Source: CAJCJE01 sp036494465
Lineage (GTDB): Bacteria > Actinomycetota > Actinomycetes > Mycobacteriales > Pseudonocardiaceae
Length of the DNA stretch: 64,000 bases
Assembly (NCBI GenBank): GCA_036494465.1
Contig: DASXOJ010000271.1
Span: forward strand, 1-64,000
Direction: 5' to 3'
In this document: one piece after another, positions 32,876 through 41,568 of the stretch
How the letters are laid out: the number at the start of each line of letters is the position of its first letter
Numbering within the stretch: the stretch's first letter is position 1
Position numbers and translations under genes: made by a program
Notes under the pieces: generated by a model
What the model was told of the DNA's origin: nothing
The model's input: only the letters and a program-made list of their open reading frames with translations
Database searches by the model: none

Positions 32876-33175
32876 AGCGTCGCCGGGTCGGCGAGTAACG
32901 CGCAGGCGACACCGGGCCGCTGGTCCATGCCGAGGGAGAAGCCACCGATGCGTTTGCCCGCGACATCGCGCAGCCCGACCAGGTCGATGACCTCGTCGAC
33001 CCGTTTGCGCGAGATGCCGTGCGTGGACGCGAGTGCTGACAGGTGGTGGTAGGCGGACCGTCCGGTGTGGACGGCTTTGGCTTCGAGTAACGCGCCGACT
33101 TCGTGCAGTGGCGCGGCATGTTCGGCATAGCGCTTGCCGGTGACGGTGCCGGGCCGCACGGTGAACGTGAGGTTG
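32876..33175 (-). pseudogene. Decayed ABC-transporter ATP-binding protein fragment
   Basis: The minus strand, in one frame, reads LTFTVRPGTVTG followed directly by KRYAEHAAPLHEVGALLEAK, then HHLSALASTHGISRKR, VDEVIDLVGLRDVAGK, and GGFSLGMDQRPG, ending ALLADPATL. This is the middle of an ABC-2-type ATPase of the actinobacterial drug/export class. The Walker A block that should follow TVTG has been deleted in frame. The protein breaks off before Walker B and runs into the tandem repeat. The signature is altered (SLGMDQR). No start codon or ribosome-binding site precedes the fragment. It is a remnant and no cognate permease is present. Confidence 0.75.
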
Positions 33176-33351
33176 ATGGACGGTTGTTTGCTGGACAAGG
33201 CAAAGGTATGGCGAGGTGGGCGGGCTGACGACGGTCGTGGGACCGATCTTGGTCGGCGAATTCGTACGACTTGAGGGGTACGGCGTACGACTTCAGGAGG
33301 AGGGGCCTGGGCTAGGTTGGAGTCTGGCGATTCGGGCAAAAGGGGGGACGC

Positions 33352-34521
33352 GTGGCGGAGATCGACGGGTTCGTGGCGGCCGGGTTCGAGCGGGTGCGGG
33401 ACGTCTTCGCGGCCAATTTTGAGCACAACGGCGAGGTCGGGGCCGGGGTGTGCGCCTATCTGGACGGTCGGCCGGTGGTCGATCTCTGGGGCGGCGTCGC
33501 GGATCAGGAGTCGGGCCGGGCGTGGACCGGCGACACCCTTCAGTTGGTCTACTCGGTGACCAAGGCGATGGCGTCCACCTGCGCGCATCTGCTGGCGGAG
33601 CGGGGCGAGCTGGACCTGGACGCACCGGTGCGCAGGTACTGGCCGGAGTTCGCGGCGGCGGGCAAGGAACGGGTGCCGGTCCGGATGCTGCTCTCGCACC
33701 GGGTCGGCCTGCCCGCGTTGGACCAGCCGGTGTCGGTCGCGGACCTGCTGGCCTGGGATCCGGTGGTGGCGGCGCTCGCCAGGCAGCGGCCGTTCTGGGA
33801 GCCGGGCACCCGGCACGGGTATCACGCGGAGACCTTCGGGTTCCTGGTCGGCGAGGTGGTGCGGCGGGTGTCGGGGCGCTCGATCGGGCGGTTCTTTGCC
33901 GAGGAGATCGCGGAGCCGAACGGGATCGAGTTCTGGATCGGGTTGCCGCCGGAGTTGGAAGCGAAGGTCAGCACGTTGACCGAGGCTCCGATACCGGAGG
34001 TGGATCTGAGCACGTTGCCGCCGAGGGCCCGGGAGGCGGTGGCCGCGTTCACGGACCCGAATTCGTTGACCATGCGGGCTTTCGGCGTGTCCAAGCCCGG
34101 CTACGACACGAACGCGCCGGAGGTGCACGCGGCGGAACTGCCTGCCAGCAACGGGATCGGCACGGCGCGCGGCATCGCCCGGTTCTACGCGGGCCTGATC
34201 GGTGAGGTGGACGGGAAGCGGATCCTGTCCGAGGACACCGTGCGTGGCGCGCTGGTGGAGCAGGCGAGCGGGATGGACGAGATCCTGAAGCGGCCGTCCC
34301 GGTTCGGCACCGGGTTCATGATGTCCATCGACGGGGGCTTCGCGCTGGGTGGACCGTCGTCGTTCGGGCATCCGGGCAAGGGTGGCGCGCTCGGGTTCGC
34401 GGATCCGGAACGTGGGCTCGCGTTCGGGTACGCGCCGAACTGCATGCTGGTCGGGGTGGGCGGCGATGCCCGCTCGGCGGATCTGCTCGACGCGGTGCAC
34501 GCGGCACTACCTCGCAGGTAA
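33352..34521 (+). CDS. Serine hydrolase of the beta-lactamase class C/esterase family
   Basis: 389 residues, GTG at 33352 with an AGGGGGG tract four bases upstream. The penicillin-binding-protein fold is indicated by the nucleophile motif SVTK at about residue 68 (LVYSVTKAMAS), a Tyr motif in GTRHGYHAETFGF, and HPGKGGALGFADPERGLAFGY near the end, where KTG-like residues would lie. There is no signal peptide, so it is probably cytoplasmic. Members include esterases and D-amino-acid-related hydrolases rather than true beta-lactamases. It lies 36 bases upstream of the XRE regulator on the same strand. The substrate is unknown. Confidence 0.9.
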   Translation: MAEIDGFVAAGFERVRDVFAANFEHNGEVGAGVCAYLDGRPVVDLWGGVADQESGRAWTGDTLQLVYSVTKAMASTCAHLLAERGELDLDAPVRRYWPEFAAAGKERVPVRMLLSHRVGLPALDQPVSVADLLAWDPVVAALARQRPFWEPGTRHGYHAETFGFLVGEVVRRVSGRSIGRFFAEEIAEPNGIEFWIGLPPELEAKVSTLTEAPIPEVDLSTLPPRAREAVAAFTDPNSLTMRAFGVSKPGYDTNAPEVHAAELPASNGIGTARGIARFYAGLIGEVDGKRILSEDTVRGALVEQASGMDEILKRPSRFGTGFMMSIDGGFALGGPSSFGHPGKGGALGFADPERGLAFGYAPNCMLVGVGGDARSADLLDAVHAALPRR

Positions 34522-34557
34522 TGGTCTCGGTGCGCTCGGCTCCGTAACCTCGGACGG

Positions 34558-35340
34558 GTGACCGCGACCCAGATGACCAGCAGGCCGGTTGGCGAACTGC
34601 TCCGCGAATGGCGTGAGCAGCGCCGGCTGAGCCAGCTGGAGCTCTCCAGCCGGGCCGAGATCTCCACCCGGCATCTGAGTTTCGTGGAGACCGGGCGGTC
34701 CGCGCCGAGCCGGGCGATGGTGTTGCATCTGACCGAGGAGTTGGATGTGCCGCTGCGTGAGCGCAATCGCTTGCTACTCGCTGCCGGTTACGCACCGGTG
34801 TACGGCGAGACCAGTCTGGACGCGCCCAGGATGGCCGCGATCCGGGCGGCCGTCGGGCAGGTGCTGGCCGGGCACGAGCCGTATCCGGCGGTGGTGGTGG
34901 ACCGGGCCTGGCAGCTGGTGGACAGCAACGCGAGCGCCCGGTTGCTGCTCGACTCGGTCGCGCCGGAGCTGCTCGAACCGCCGGTGAACGTGCTGCGGGT
35001 GAGCCTGCACCCGGACGGCATGGCGCGGCGCATCACCAACCTGGGGGAGTGGCGGGCGCACCTGCTTGGCCAGCTGCGGCGGCAGGTCGTGGTGACCGCC
35101 GACCCTCAGCTGACCGAGCTATACGCGGAGCTGTCCGGATATCCGGGCGGAGACGAGCCGGGCCCGGCCGACGCGAGCGGCGTGATCGTGCCGCTGCGGC
35201 TGCGGCACGAGTCCGGTGAGCTGGCGTTCTTCAGCACGGTCGCCACGTTCGGCACGCCGCTGGACGTGACCGTCGCCGAACTGGCGATCGAATCGTTCTT
35301 TCCCGCCGACGCGCACACCGCGGCGGTGTTGCGCGGTTAG
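34558..35340 (+). CDS. XRE-family regulator with MmyB-like ligand-binding domain
   Basis: 260 residues, GTG at 34558. The N-terminal helix-turn-helix is clear: LREWREQRRLSQLELSSRAE, ISTRHLSFVETGRSAPSRAM. The C-terminal domain is the MmyB-type (PAS-like) ligand pocket: AGHEPYPAVVVDRAWQLVDSN, LEPPVNVLRVSLHPDGMARR, GVIVPLRLRHESGELAFFST and FGTPLDVTVAELAIESFFPAD. Members sense small hydrophobic ligands and regulate nearby genes; the serine hydrolase just upstream or the acyltransferase just downstream are natural targets. Its stop overlaps the stop of the convergent WS/DGAT gene by 3 bases. Confidence 0.93.
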   Translation: MTATQMTSRPVGELLREWREQRRLSQLELSSRAEISTRHLSFVETGRSAPSRAMVLHLTEELDVPLRERNRLLLAAGYAPVYGETSLDAPRMAAIRAAVGQVLAGHEPYPAVVVDRAWQLVDSNASARLLLDSVAPELLEPPVNVLRVSLHPDGMARRITNLGEWRAHLLGQLRRQVVVTADPQLTELYAELSGYPGGDEPGPADASGVIVPLRLRHESGELAFFSTVATFGTPLDVTVAELAIESFFPADAHTAAVLRG

Positions 35341-36641
35341 ATCGCCATCGCCGCCACGGGCGCCAGGTCGGCGAGCGCACTCGGGATGGCGTCGGCCAGC
35401 TCCTCGATGTCGGGCAGGGCGTCCGCGTTCGCGTACAGTCCGATGTGGACATGATCTTGGTAGGTGCACAGCGCCACGCCGAGTGCGTGGCCGTGCGCGA
35501 TCGGCAGCATCGGGTAGATCTCGGTCAGCCGCGCGCCCGCGAAGTACAGCGGCACGTTCGGCAGGGCCACGTTGGTGATGACCGTGTCGAACAGCAGGTT
35601 CGCACCCCGCGCGACCAGCGGGGTGGCCAGCCGGTGGACGAGGGTCGGCACCTGGTTGGCGACCACCGGGAGCGCGCCCGCGCCGCGGAAGGGACCAGAC
35701 GCCTTGTTGGTGTCCATGGCGGCCCGGACGGTGGCCAGGCGGCGGGCCGGGTCGTCGTCGTGGACGGGCAGGTCGCACAGGTAGCCGGAGAGCTGGTTTC
35801 CGCTGCTCGTGGCGGCGTCGCGGCGCCGCTGGTTGACCGGGATCAACGCGCGCGGGGTCAGCCGGTCGACCAGGTGACCTCGACCGGCCAGGAACTTGCG
35901 CAGGGCACCGCTGAGCACGGCGAGCAGCACGTCGTTGGCGGTGCCGCCGTGTTCGGCCCGGACCCGCTTGATCTCCGCGACCGGCAGCCGCACGGTGGCC
36001 AGCGCGCGATCGCGGGACGGGGCCGCGCGCAGCGGCGAGTCCGGGTCGATCGGGCGGGCGTTGCGCAGCACTGACGCGGTGATGTCCGCGGTCTGCTTGG
36101 CCTGCTTGACCTGGTCGGGCAGGCTGGTCAGCCGCTCGACGAGGGTGGGGCCAGCGGGCTCGGGCGCGGGCTCGCCGGGCGTGAAACCGTCGAGCAGGCC
36201 GAGGCTGAGCATGATCGCGGCGGCGCCGTCGGCGAGCGCGTGGTGCAGCTTGGCCAGGATGGCGAACCGGCCACCGGGCAGGCCGGTGACGAGGTGCAGT
36301 TCCCAGAGCGGCTTTTTGAGGTTGAGCCTGCGCGCCATGATCGTGGCGGCGAGCTCGTTGAGGTCACCGGTGTCGAGCCGGTGGGTGTGGATGTGTTGTG
36401 CCGCTTGAAAATCCGGGTCCTCGGCCCAGCGGACACCGCCGAGGGGCAACCAGTTCGTCTCGATCTTCTTCTGCAGGCGGGGAATCGCCTGCGCACGGTC
36501 CCGGAGCAGCTGGACCAGGCGGGTCGGATGATTCGCTTCGGTGGGCTCGAAAATGACGACCGCACCGATGCTCATCGGCGCCGAGGGGCCGTCGAGGCAC
36601 AGAAAGGCAGTGTCCAAACCGGTCAGTTGAGTCGTGCGCAC
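35337..36641 (-). CDS. WS/DGAT-family acyltransferase
   Basis: 434 residues, GTG at 36641 with GGAGG four bases before it. The active-site motif HHALADGAAA (HHxxxDG) is at about residues 130-140. The N-terminal LTGLDTAFLCLDGPSAPMSIG, the middle NDVLLAVLSGALRKFL and the C-terminal NVALPNVPLYFAGARLTEIYP and HALGVALCTYQDHVHIGLYAN are all typical of wax ester synthase/diacylglycerol acyltransferases. These esterify fatty alcohols or diacylglycerol with acyl-CoA for storage lipid at the membrane. Actinomycetes carry several copies. It is followed by nothing on its strand. The substrate preference is not readable. Confidence 0.94.
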   Translation of the reverse strand: MRTTQLTGLDTAFLCLDGPSAPMSIGAVVIFEPTEANHPTRLVQLLRDRAQAIPRLQKKIETNWLPLGGVRWAEDPDFQAAQHIHTHRLDTGDLNELAATIMARRLNLKKPLWELHLVTGLPGGRFAILAKLHHALADGAAAIMLSLGLLDGFTPGEPAPEPAGPTLVERLTSLPDQVKQAKQTADITASVLRNARPIDPDSPLRAAPSRDRALATVRLPVAEIKRVRAEHGGTANDVLLAVLSGALRKFLAGRGHLVDRLTPRALIPVNQRRRDAATSSGNQLSGYLCDLPVHDDDPARRLATVRAAMDTNKASGPFRGAGALPVVANQVPTLVHRLATPLVARGANLLFDTVITNVALPNVPLYFAGARLTEIYPMLPIAHGHALGVALCTYQDHVHIGLYANADALPDIEELADAIPSALADLAPVAAMAI

Positions 36642-36790
36642 GCAGCCTCCTTCTCGTCGCGCGCGGCGCTGCGCAATGGGACGGGGATGGTCACCAGCAA
36701 ACCCGGCCCTCATAGCCGGTAGGTGCTATCCAGGTTAAAAGCGTGCGTCGGCGTAACACGAATGGGCGATAGGTAAATGTGAGCTGGCGC

Positions 36791-37558
36791 TCAGAGGAAG
36801 CGGGCGACGACGGACAGCGGCAGTACCTTCATCAGGGTTCCGCCGATCGCCCACGGCCACGGCGGCACCATCGCGGAACGCGCTTCCCGTTCCATCGCGC
36901 CAATCATGGCCCGCACCGCGGGAACTGTTTTCGACAGCATCCAATTCGGCTCCGGATTCATCTCGGACTGGATGAAACCGGGAAACAGGGTGGTGACCTT
37001 GATGCCGCGCAATGCCTTGGTAGTCAAGGTTTCCGCGCGCACGCCCTCAGCGAGCGAGGCGACGCCCGCCTTGGTCGCGGCATACGCGGTCACCGAGCGC
37101 GGCATGCCCCGGAACGCCGCCAGCGACGACACGACCACCAGATGACCGGTGCCGTTGGCGCGAAAGATCTCCATGGCCGCCTCGCACTGCGCCAATGCGC
37201 CCACGAAGTTCGTGCGGACCGTGGTCAGGTTGGCGTCGAACCGGCCGGTACCGAGCGGCTGCCCCTTGCCGATGCCCGCGTTCACCACGACCCGGTCGAG
37301 CGTGCCGAGCTCAGCCGACAGCGCGCGGATGCCCGTGAAGACCTGCTCTGGATCGGTCACGTCGATGGTGCGGGTCGCGACGGTGATGTCCGGGTGAGCG
37401 GTCGTGAGTTCGTTTCGCAGTGCGTCGAGGCGGTCGGTTCGCCGCGCGCAGAGCGCGAGATTGCGTCCGCGCGCGGCGAACTCCCTGGCCATCTGGGCAC
37501 CGAGCCCGGAGCTGGCACCGCTGATCAGGATGTTCCGCCGGATCGGAGTCGATCTCAT
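36791..37558 (-). CDS. Short-chain dehydrogenase/reductase
   Basis: 255 residues, ATG at 37558. Classical SDR motifs: cofactor loop ISGASSGLGAQMA, VVNAGIG (NAG), the catalytic Ser in VVVSSLAAF, and YAATKAG (YxxxK). ALCARRTDRLDAL after strand 2 has an Arg suited to NADP(H). GIKVTTLFPGFIQSEMN follows the active site. The C-terminus is hydrophobic (GGTLMKVLPLSVVARFL) and may sit near a membrane. It precedes the WS/DGAT gene by 149 bases on the same strand, which fits lipid metabolism. The substrate is unknown. Confidence 0.93.
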   Translation of the reverse strand: MRSTPIRRNILISGASSGLGAQMAREFAARGRNLALCARRTDRLDALRNELTTAHPDITVATRTIDVTDPEQVFTGIRALSAELGTLDRVVVNAGIGKGQPLGTGRFDANLTTVRTNFVGALAQCEAAMEIFRANGTGHLVVVSSLAAFRGMPRSVTAYAATKAGVASLAEGVRAETLTTKALRGIKVTTLFPGFIQSEMNPEPNWMLSKTVPAVRAMIGAMEREARSAMVPPWPWAIGGTLMKVLPLSVVARFL

Positions 37559-37580
37559 CCGGCCATCCCATCACACGCGG

Positions 37581-38021
37581 CTATTCGCCGTCCTCGCCGC
37601 CGCCACCGCCGGAGCCGACGTTCTCGTCGCCGCCCTCGTCACCCGAGTTCACGCCGACGTCGCTGCCGCCGCCATCGCCCGGTTCGAAGCCGCCGCCGGT
37701 GTTGCTGTCGTTGTCGCTGTTCGAGTTGGCCTGCTGGCCTTCCTCGGGCACGCCGCCGCGCCTGACGTCCTCGTCCTTGTCGGGCCCTTCGGCGATGTTG
37801 TCCTCGGCCTGCTGGCCGACGGCCGGGATGTCGCCGTTCGAGTCGTAGTAGACCCAGCCGAAGTCGTTCGTCGCCTGGGCGCAGTCCTTGTCGGGCACCC
37901 GCTGGTGTGACCTGGTGTCCCGGCAGACGCCGACGTAGCTGTGCGGCGCCAGGTAGCCGATGGCGACGATCCCACCGATCCCGCAGATCGCAACCGCGAC
38001 GAAGATCAGGAAACCCCGCAT
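37581..38021 (-). CDS. Membrane-anchored acidic low-complexity protein, unknown function
   Basis: 146 residues from ATG at 38021, with GGGGGTGG six bases upstream. A single N-terminal hydrophobic helix (residues 3-25) anchors it. Then come a short folded part with two Cys (VGVCRDTRS and DKDCAQATNDFGWVYYD), which could form a disulphide outside the cell, and a long Gly/Ser/Asn/Asp/Glu-rich tail. No family is recognised. The tail resembles actinobacterial secreted linker proteins. It lies 22 bases upstream of the SDR gene and 58 bases downstream of iolD on the same strand, so it may be read through from the inositol operon. Confidence 0.75.
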   Translation of the reverse strand: MRGFLIFVAVAICGIGGIVAIGYLAPHSYVGVCRDTRSHQRVPDKDCAQATNDFGWVYYDSNGDIPAVGQQAEDNIAEGPDKDEDVRRGGVPEEGQQANSNSDNDSNTGGGFEPGDGGGSDVGVNSGDEGGDENVGSGGGGGEDGE

Positions 38022-38079
38022 CGGTACCACCCCCACTGGTTACGACAATGGGACGTGCCGACTGCTTACCCGGTTCCGG

Positions 38080-39909
38080 TTACTGACGCAGGTATCGAAC
38101 CTGATTCGCTTTTTCCGCATCGGGTTCTTCGCGCGGCGCGCCGACCTCCCACCAGGCTCCTGACTCGGTCCAGGAGGACGGGTGGGTGCGGACCACGACA
38201 ACGGCAGGCCGGTCGGCCGCCGCCTTGCGCGCGGACCGGTACGCCTCGCTGAACTCGGCAAGGCCGCCCTCGACGGGGAAGACCGCCGCGCCCAGCGAGG
38301 CCGCATGCGCGGCGAAGTCGGTGCGGGCCTGGCCGCCGGAACCGCTGCGGCAATCGGCGTACATGTTGTTGAACGGTTGACCGCCCTGGCCCTCCTGCAA
38401 ACGAGCGATGACCGCGTAGCCGTCGTTGTCGCAGACGACCGCGACGAACCCGTGACCGGCGAAGGCGGCGGAGAAGATCTCCGAGTTGAGCATCAGGTAG
38501 GAGCCGTCGCCGAGCAGCGTTGTGACCACGCCGTCCGGGCGGGCCATGGCCGCGCCCCAGGCTCCCGCGAGCTCGTAACCCATGCAGGAGAAGCCGTATT
38601 CGACGTCCATTGTGGACGAACCGGTGCCGCGCCAGCCGCCGATCAGCTCGCCGGGCATGCCGCCGGATGCGGTCATCACGTAGTCGGTTGGCCCGGACTG
38701 CTCGTTGACCGCGCCGACGACCTGGGCATAGGTGAGCGGGCCCTCGGTTTCGGCGCGGAGGGTGTCGATGTGCGCGTCCCACCGCGCGCGTTCGATGCCT
38801 GCCTGGGCGCTCCAGTCCTGCGGCGCGCGCCAGTCGGCGAGCGACTCGCCGAGCTCGCGCAGGCCCTCGTCGGCGTCCGCGACCAGAGCGACCGCGCCGT
38901 GCTTGACCGCGTCGAACCGGGCCGCGTTCAACGCGACCAGCCGCGCCTGCTGGCTGAACACCGTCCACGAGGCGGTGGTGAAGTCCTGGAGGCGGGTGCC
39001 GGCCGCGAGCACCACGTCTGCCTGCGCGGCGAGGGCGTTGGCCGAGGCCGAGCCGGTGATGCCGAGCGGGCCGCCGTGCAGGGGGTGGTCGTGCGGGACG
39101 AGGGTGCGACCGGCGGTCGTTTCGACCATCGGGATGCCGTGCTTCTCGGCGAACTCGATCGCGGTCTGACCGGCGCCGGAGTAGCGGACGCCGCCACCGA
39201 GGACCAGCAGCGGCTTGGCCGAGCCGCGCAGGATCTCGGCTGCGGATCGCAAGGCCACCCGGTCCGGACGGGGGCGGGGAACGCGGCGCAGGACCGGCTC
39301 GAACAGGGCAGTGGGGAACTCGAAGCGTTCGACCTGGATGTCCTGGGGGAGCGCGAGCACGACCGGGCCGACGTCGGCCGGGTCGGTGAGCACGCGGGCC
39401 ACCTGGGGGAGGGTGGCGAGCAGTTGCTCGGGACGGACGATCCGGTCGAAGAAGCGGCTGACCGCGCGGAACGCGTCGTTGACGGTGGCACCCGGATCAC
39501 TGAACGACTCGACCTGCTGGAGGACCGGATCAGGAGCACGGGAGGCGAACGTGTCGCCGGGGAGCAGCAGCAGCGGCAGGCGGTTCGCGTGCGCGACGCC
39601 CGCTGCCGTGACCAGGTTCAACGCGCCGGGTCCGATCGAGGTCGTCGCCACGCCGACCTGGCGGCGCTGGCTCGCCTTGGCGTAGCCGACGGCGGCGAGC
39701 GCCATGCCCTGCTCGTTGTGGCCGCGCCACACCGGCAGCTCGTCGCGGTGCTCGGCCAGCGCGCTGCCGATACCGAGTACGTTGCCGTGCCCGAAGATCG
39801 CGTACACGGCCGGGAACAGCGGCGCCTCGGTGCCGTCGAGCAGCTCGGTGCGCTGCGCGATCAGCCAGCGGACGATGGCCTGCGCGGTGGTCAGCCGGAT
39901 CGTGCTCAT
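38080..39909 (-). CDS. iolD: 3D-trihydroxycyclohexane-1,2-dione hydrolase (IolD)
   Basis: 609 residues, ATG at 39909 overlapping the iolB stop (ATGA). This ThDP-dependent enzyme opens the ring of 3D-(3,5/4)-trihydroxycyclohexane-1,2-dione to 5-deoxy-glucuronate in inositol breakdown. Visible are AIFGHGNVLGIG, the activating Glu in GHNEQGMALAAVGYAK, the central domain (LLVLGGGVRYSGAG), and the ThDP/Mg motif GDGSYLMLNSEIF running to CDNDGYAVIARLQ. IolD-specific YGFSCMGYELAGAWGAAMA is present. It is the last gene of the eight-gene operon. The substrate assignment rests on its iolB/iolC/iolE neighbours and family length. Confidence 0.96.
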   Translation of the reverse strand: MSTIRLTTAQAIVRWLIAQRTELLDGTEAPLFPAVYAIFGHGNVLGIGSALAEHRDELPVWRGHNEQGMALAAVGYAKASQRRQVGVATTSIGPGALNLVTAAGVAHANRLPLLLLPGDTFASRAPDPVLQQVESFSDPGATVNDAFRAVSRFFDRIVRPEQLLATLPQVARVLTDPADVGPVVLALPQDIQVERFEFPTALFEPVLRRVPRPRPDRVALRSAAEILRGSAKPLLVLGGGVRYSGAGQTAIEFAEKHGIPMVETTAGRTLVPHDHPLHGGPLGITGSASANALAAQADVVLAAGTRLQDFTTASWTVFSQQARLVALNAARFDAVKHGAVALVADADEGLRELGESLADWRAPQDWSAQAGIERARWDAHIDTLRAETEGPLTYAQVVGAVNEQSGPTDYVMTASGGMPGELIGGWRGTGSSTMDVEYGFSCMGYELAGAWGAAMARPDGVVTTLLGDGSYLMLNSEIFSAAFAGHGFVAVVCDNDGYAVIARLQEGQGGQPFNNMYADCRSGSGGQARTDFAAHAASLGAAVFPVEGGLAEFSEAYRSARKAAADRPAVVVVRTHPSSWTESGAWWEVGAPREEPDAEKANQVRYLRQ

Positions 39910-40754
39910 TGGCCCTTCCCGAACGGGAGTCGCGGATCGATGGCCTCGTTCGCCCAGCCCTCGCGGACCCAGGCGTGCGCAGGGTCGTCGTTGAACTTCC
40001 AGACGCGCTCGGCGTCCGGTCCGGCCATCACGTTCAGGTAGTACATGTGGTAGTCCGGCGCGACCATCGACGGCCCGTGATACCCCCACGGGATCAGCAC
40101 CACGTCGCCGGTGCGCACCTCGGCGAGCACGTCGATCTGCCGGTCCTCGCCGGAGGAGTAGACGCGCTGGTAGCCCATGCCCTGGCCGGAGATCTCGAAG
40201 TAGTAGATCTCTTCGAGCTGCTGTTCGTCCTCGGTGTGCACGTCGTGCTTGTGCGGCGGGTAGGACGACCAGTTGCCGCCCGGGGTGATCACCTCTACCG
40301 CGATCAGCTTGTCCGCGTCGAAGGTCTCCGGGGTGCAGAAGTTGTGCACCTGGCGGCTGGCCCGTCCGGCGCCGCGCAGCTCCACCGGAACGTTGTCGAC
40401 TGGTCCGTAGCGCGCCGGGAACGCCCGGGTCGCGCGAGCGGAGGGGAGCGCGAATCGGCCGCCGAGCGCGGATTCGACGCGCAGTGTGGCGTTGATCGGT
40501 ACGTACGCGAAATCGGACGGGCCAGCGAACACGTTGGGCCTGCCGTTGAGCGTGAACGTCTCACCGCCGGTCGACACCGTGCACGAGCCCGACAGCGGGA
40601 TCACCATGGTCTCGTGCTCGCCGGTGCTCAACTCGACCGCCTCACCGGCGTCGAGGTGCAGCACGCGCAGGCCGGAGAACTCCCAGCCCGCGTTCTCCGG
40701 CGTGATGGCCACGGCTTCCGGCCGCAGCCCGGTCGGCCGACGGTGATAGTTCAC
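39906..40754 (-). CDS. iolB: 5-deoxy-glucuronate isomerase (IolB)
   Basis: 282 residues, GTG at 40754, overlapping the ATPase gene's stop (GTGA). It converts 5-deoxy-glucuronate to 2-deoxy-5-keto-gluconate. It is a bicupin: the first barrel around EHETMVIPLSGSCTV, the second with metal ligands in YPPHKHDVHTEDEQQLEEIYYFEI (His, His, Glu) and the late His in GYHGPSMVAPDYHMYYLNVMAG. WKFNDDPAHAWVREGW is a family C-terminal motif. It is coupled on both sides by 4-base overlaps to transport and iolD genes. Confidence 0.96.
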   Translation of the reverse strand: MNYHRRPTGLRPEAVAITPENAGWEFSGLRVLHLDAGEAVELSTGEHETMVIPLSGSCTVSTGGETFTLNGRPNVFAGPSDFAYVPINATLRVESALGGRFALPSARATRAFPARYGPVDNVPVELRGAGRASRQVHNFCTPETFDADKLIAVEVITPGGNWSSYPPHKHDVHTEDEQQLEEIYYFEISGQGMGYQRVYSSGEDRQIDVLAEVRTGDVVLIPWGYHGPSMVAPDYHMYYLNVMAGPDAERVWKFNDDPAHAWVREGWANEAIDPRLPFGKGQ

Positions 40755-41566
40755 GCGTTCTCCTGAGCCTCGGCGATCGGGTTGTCGAGCAGTGGGCGTT
40801 CGAGCTCGTGGCTGAGCGCTTCGAGTTCGGCGCCGCCCGCCATCAACCGGACCAGGTCCTCCCGGCTGATCTCCTTCTTGCTGAAGTTGCCGAGGCTCTG
40901 ACCACGGTTGAGCACCACGAACCGGTCGCCGACCGGGTAGGCGTGATGCGGGTTGTGCGTGATGAAGATGACGCCCAGCCCCATCTCGCGCGCCTGCACG
41001 ATTCGCCGCAGCACCACGCCCGCCTGCTTCACGCCGAGCGCGGAGGTGGGCTCGTCCAGGATCAGCAGGCGCGCGCCGAAGTGAATGGCGCGGGCGATCG
41101 CGACCGACTGGCGTTCACCGCCGGAGAGCGTGCCGACCGCCTGATCGGGATCGCGCACATCGATGCCCATGGCGCGCAGTTCCTTGCTGGTCAACGCTTT
41201 CGCCTTGGCCACGTCGAACCGCTTGAACGGCCCCCACCCCTTCGTCGGTTCCGAACCGAGGAAGAAGTTCCGCCAGATCGACATCAACGGCACCATTGCG
41301 AGGTCCTGGTACACGGTGGAGATGCCCGCCGCGCGGGCGTCGCGCGGACTGCCGAACTTCACCTCCGCACCGTCCACAAGGAACTGTCCGGTGTCCGGCG
41401 CGAAGACACCGGAGAGGATCTTGATCAGCGTGGACTTGCCGGCACCGTTGTCGCCGAGCACGCAGGTGACCTCGCCAGCGTTCACCGACAGCGAGATGCT
41501 CTGCAACGCGTTCACGCTGCCGAAGTACTTGCTGATCTCACGCACTTCCAGCAATGGGGAGCTCAC
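40751..41566 (-). CDS. Sugar/inositol ABC transporter ATP-binding protein (single ABC domain)
   Basis: 271 residues, GTG at 41566. It contains one ABC cassette: Walker A LGDNGAGKSTLIK, Q-loop TVYQDLAMVPLMS, signature LSGGERQSVAIARA, Walker B RLLILDEPTSALG, and H-loop FITHNPHHAY. Ribose-class ATPases normally carry two cassettes in about 500 residues. This one has a single cassette and so should work as a homodimer. It energises the permease next to it. Its stop overlaps the iolB start. The substrate is inferred to be myo-inositol from the operon. Confidence 0.93.
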   Translation of the reverse strand: MSSPLLEVREISKYFGSVNALQSISLSVNAGEVTCVLGDNGAGKSTLIKILSGVFAPDTGQFLVDGAEVKFGSPRDARAAGISTVYQDLAMVPLMSIWRNFFLGSEPTKGWGPFKRFDVAKAKALTSKELRAMGIDVRDPDQAVGTLSGGERQSVAIARAIHFGARLLILDEPTSALGVKQAGVVLRRIVQAREMGLGVIFITHNPHHAYPVGDRFVVLNRGQSLGNFSKKEISREDLVRLMAGGAELEALSHELERPLLDNPIAEAQENA

Positions 41567-41568
41567 AG

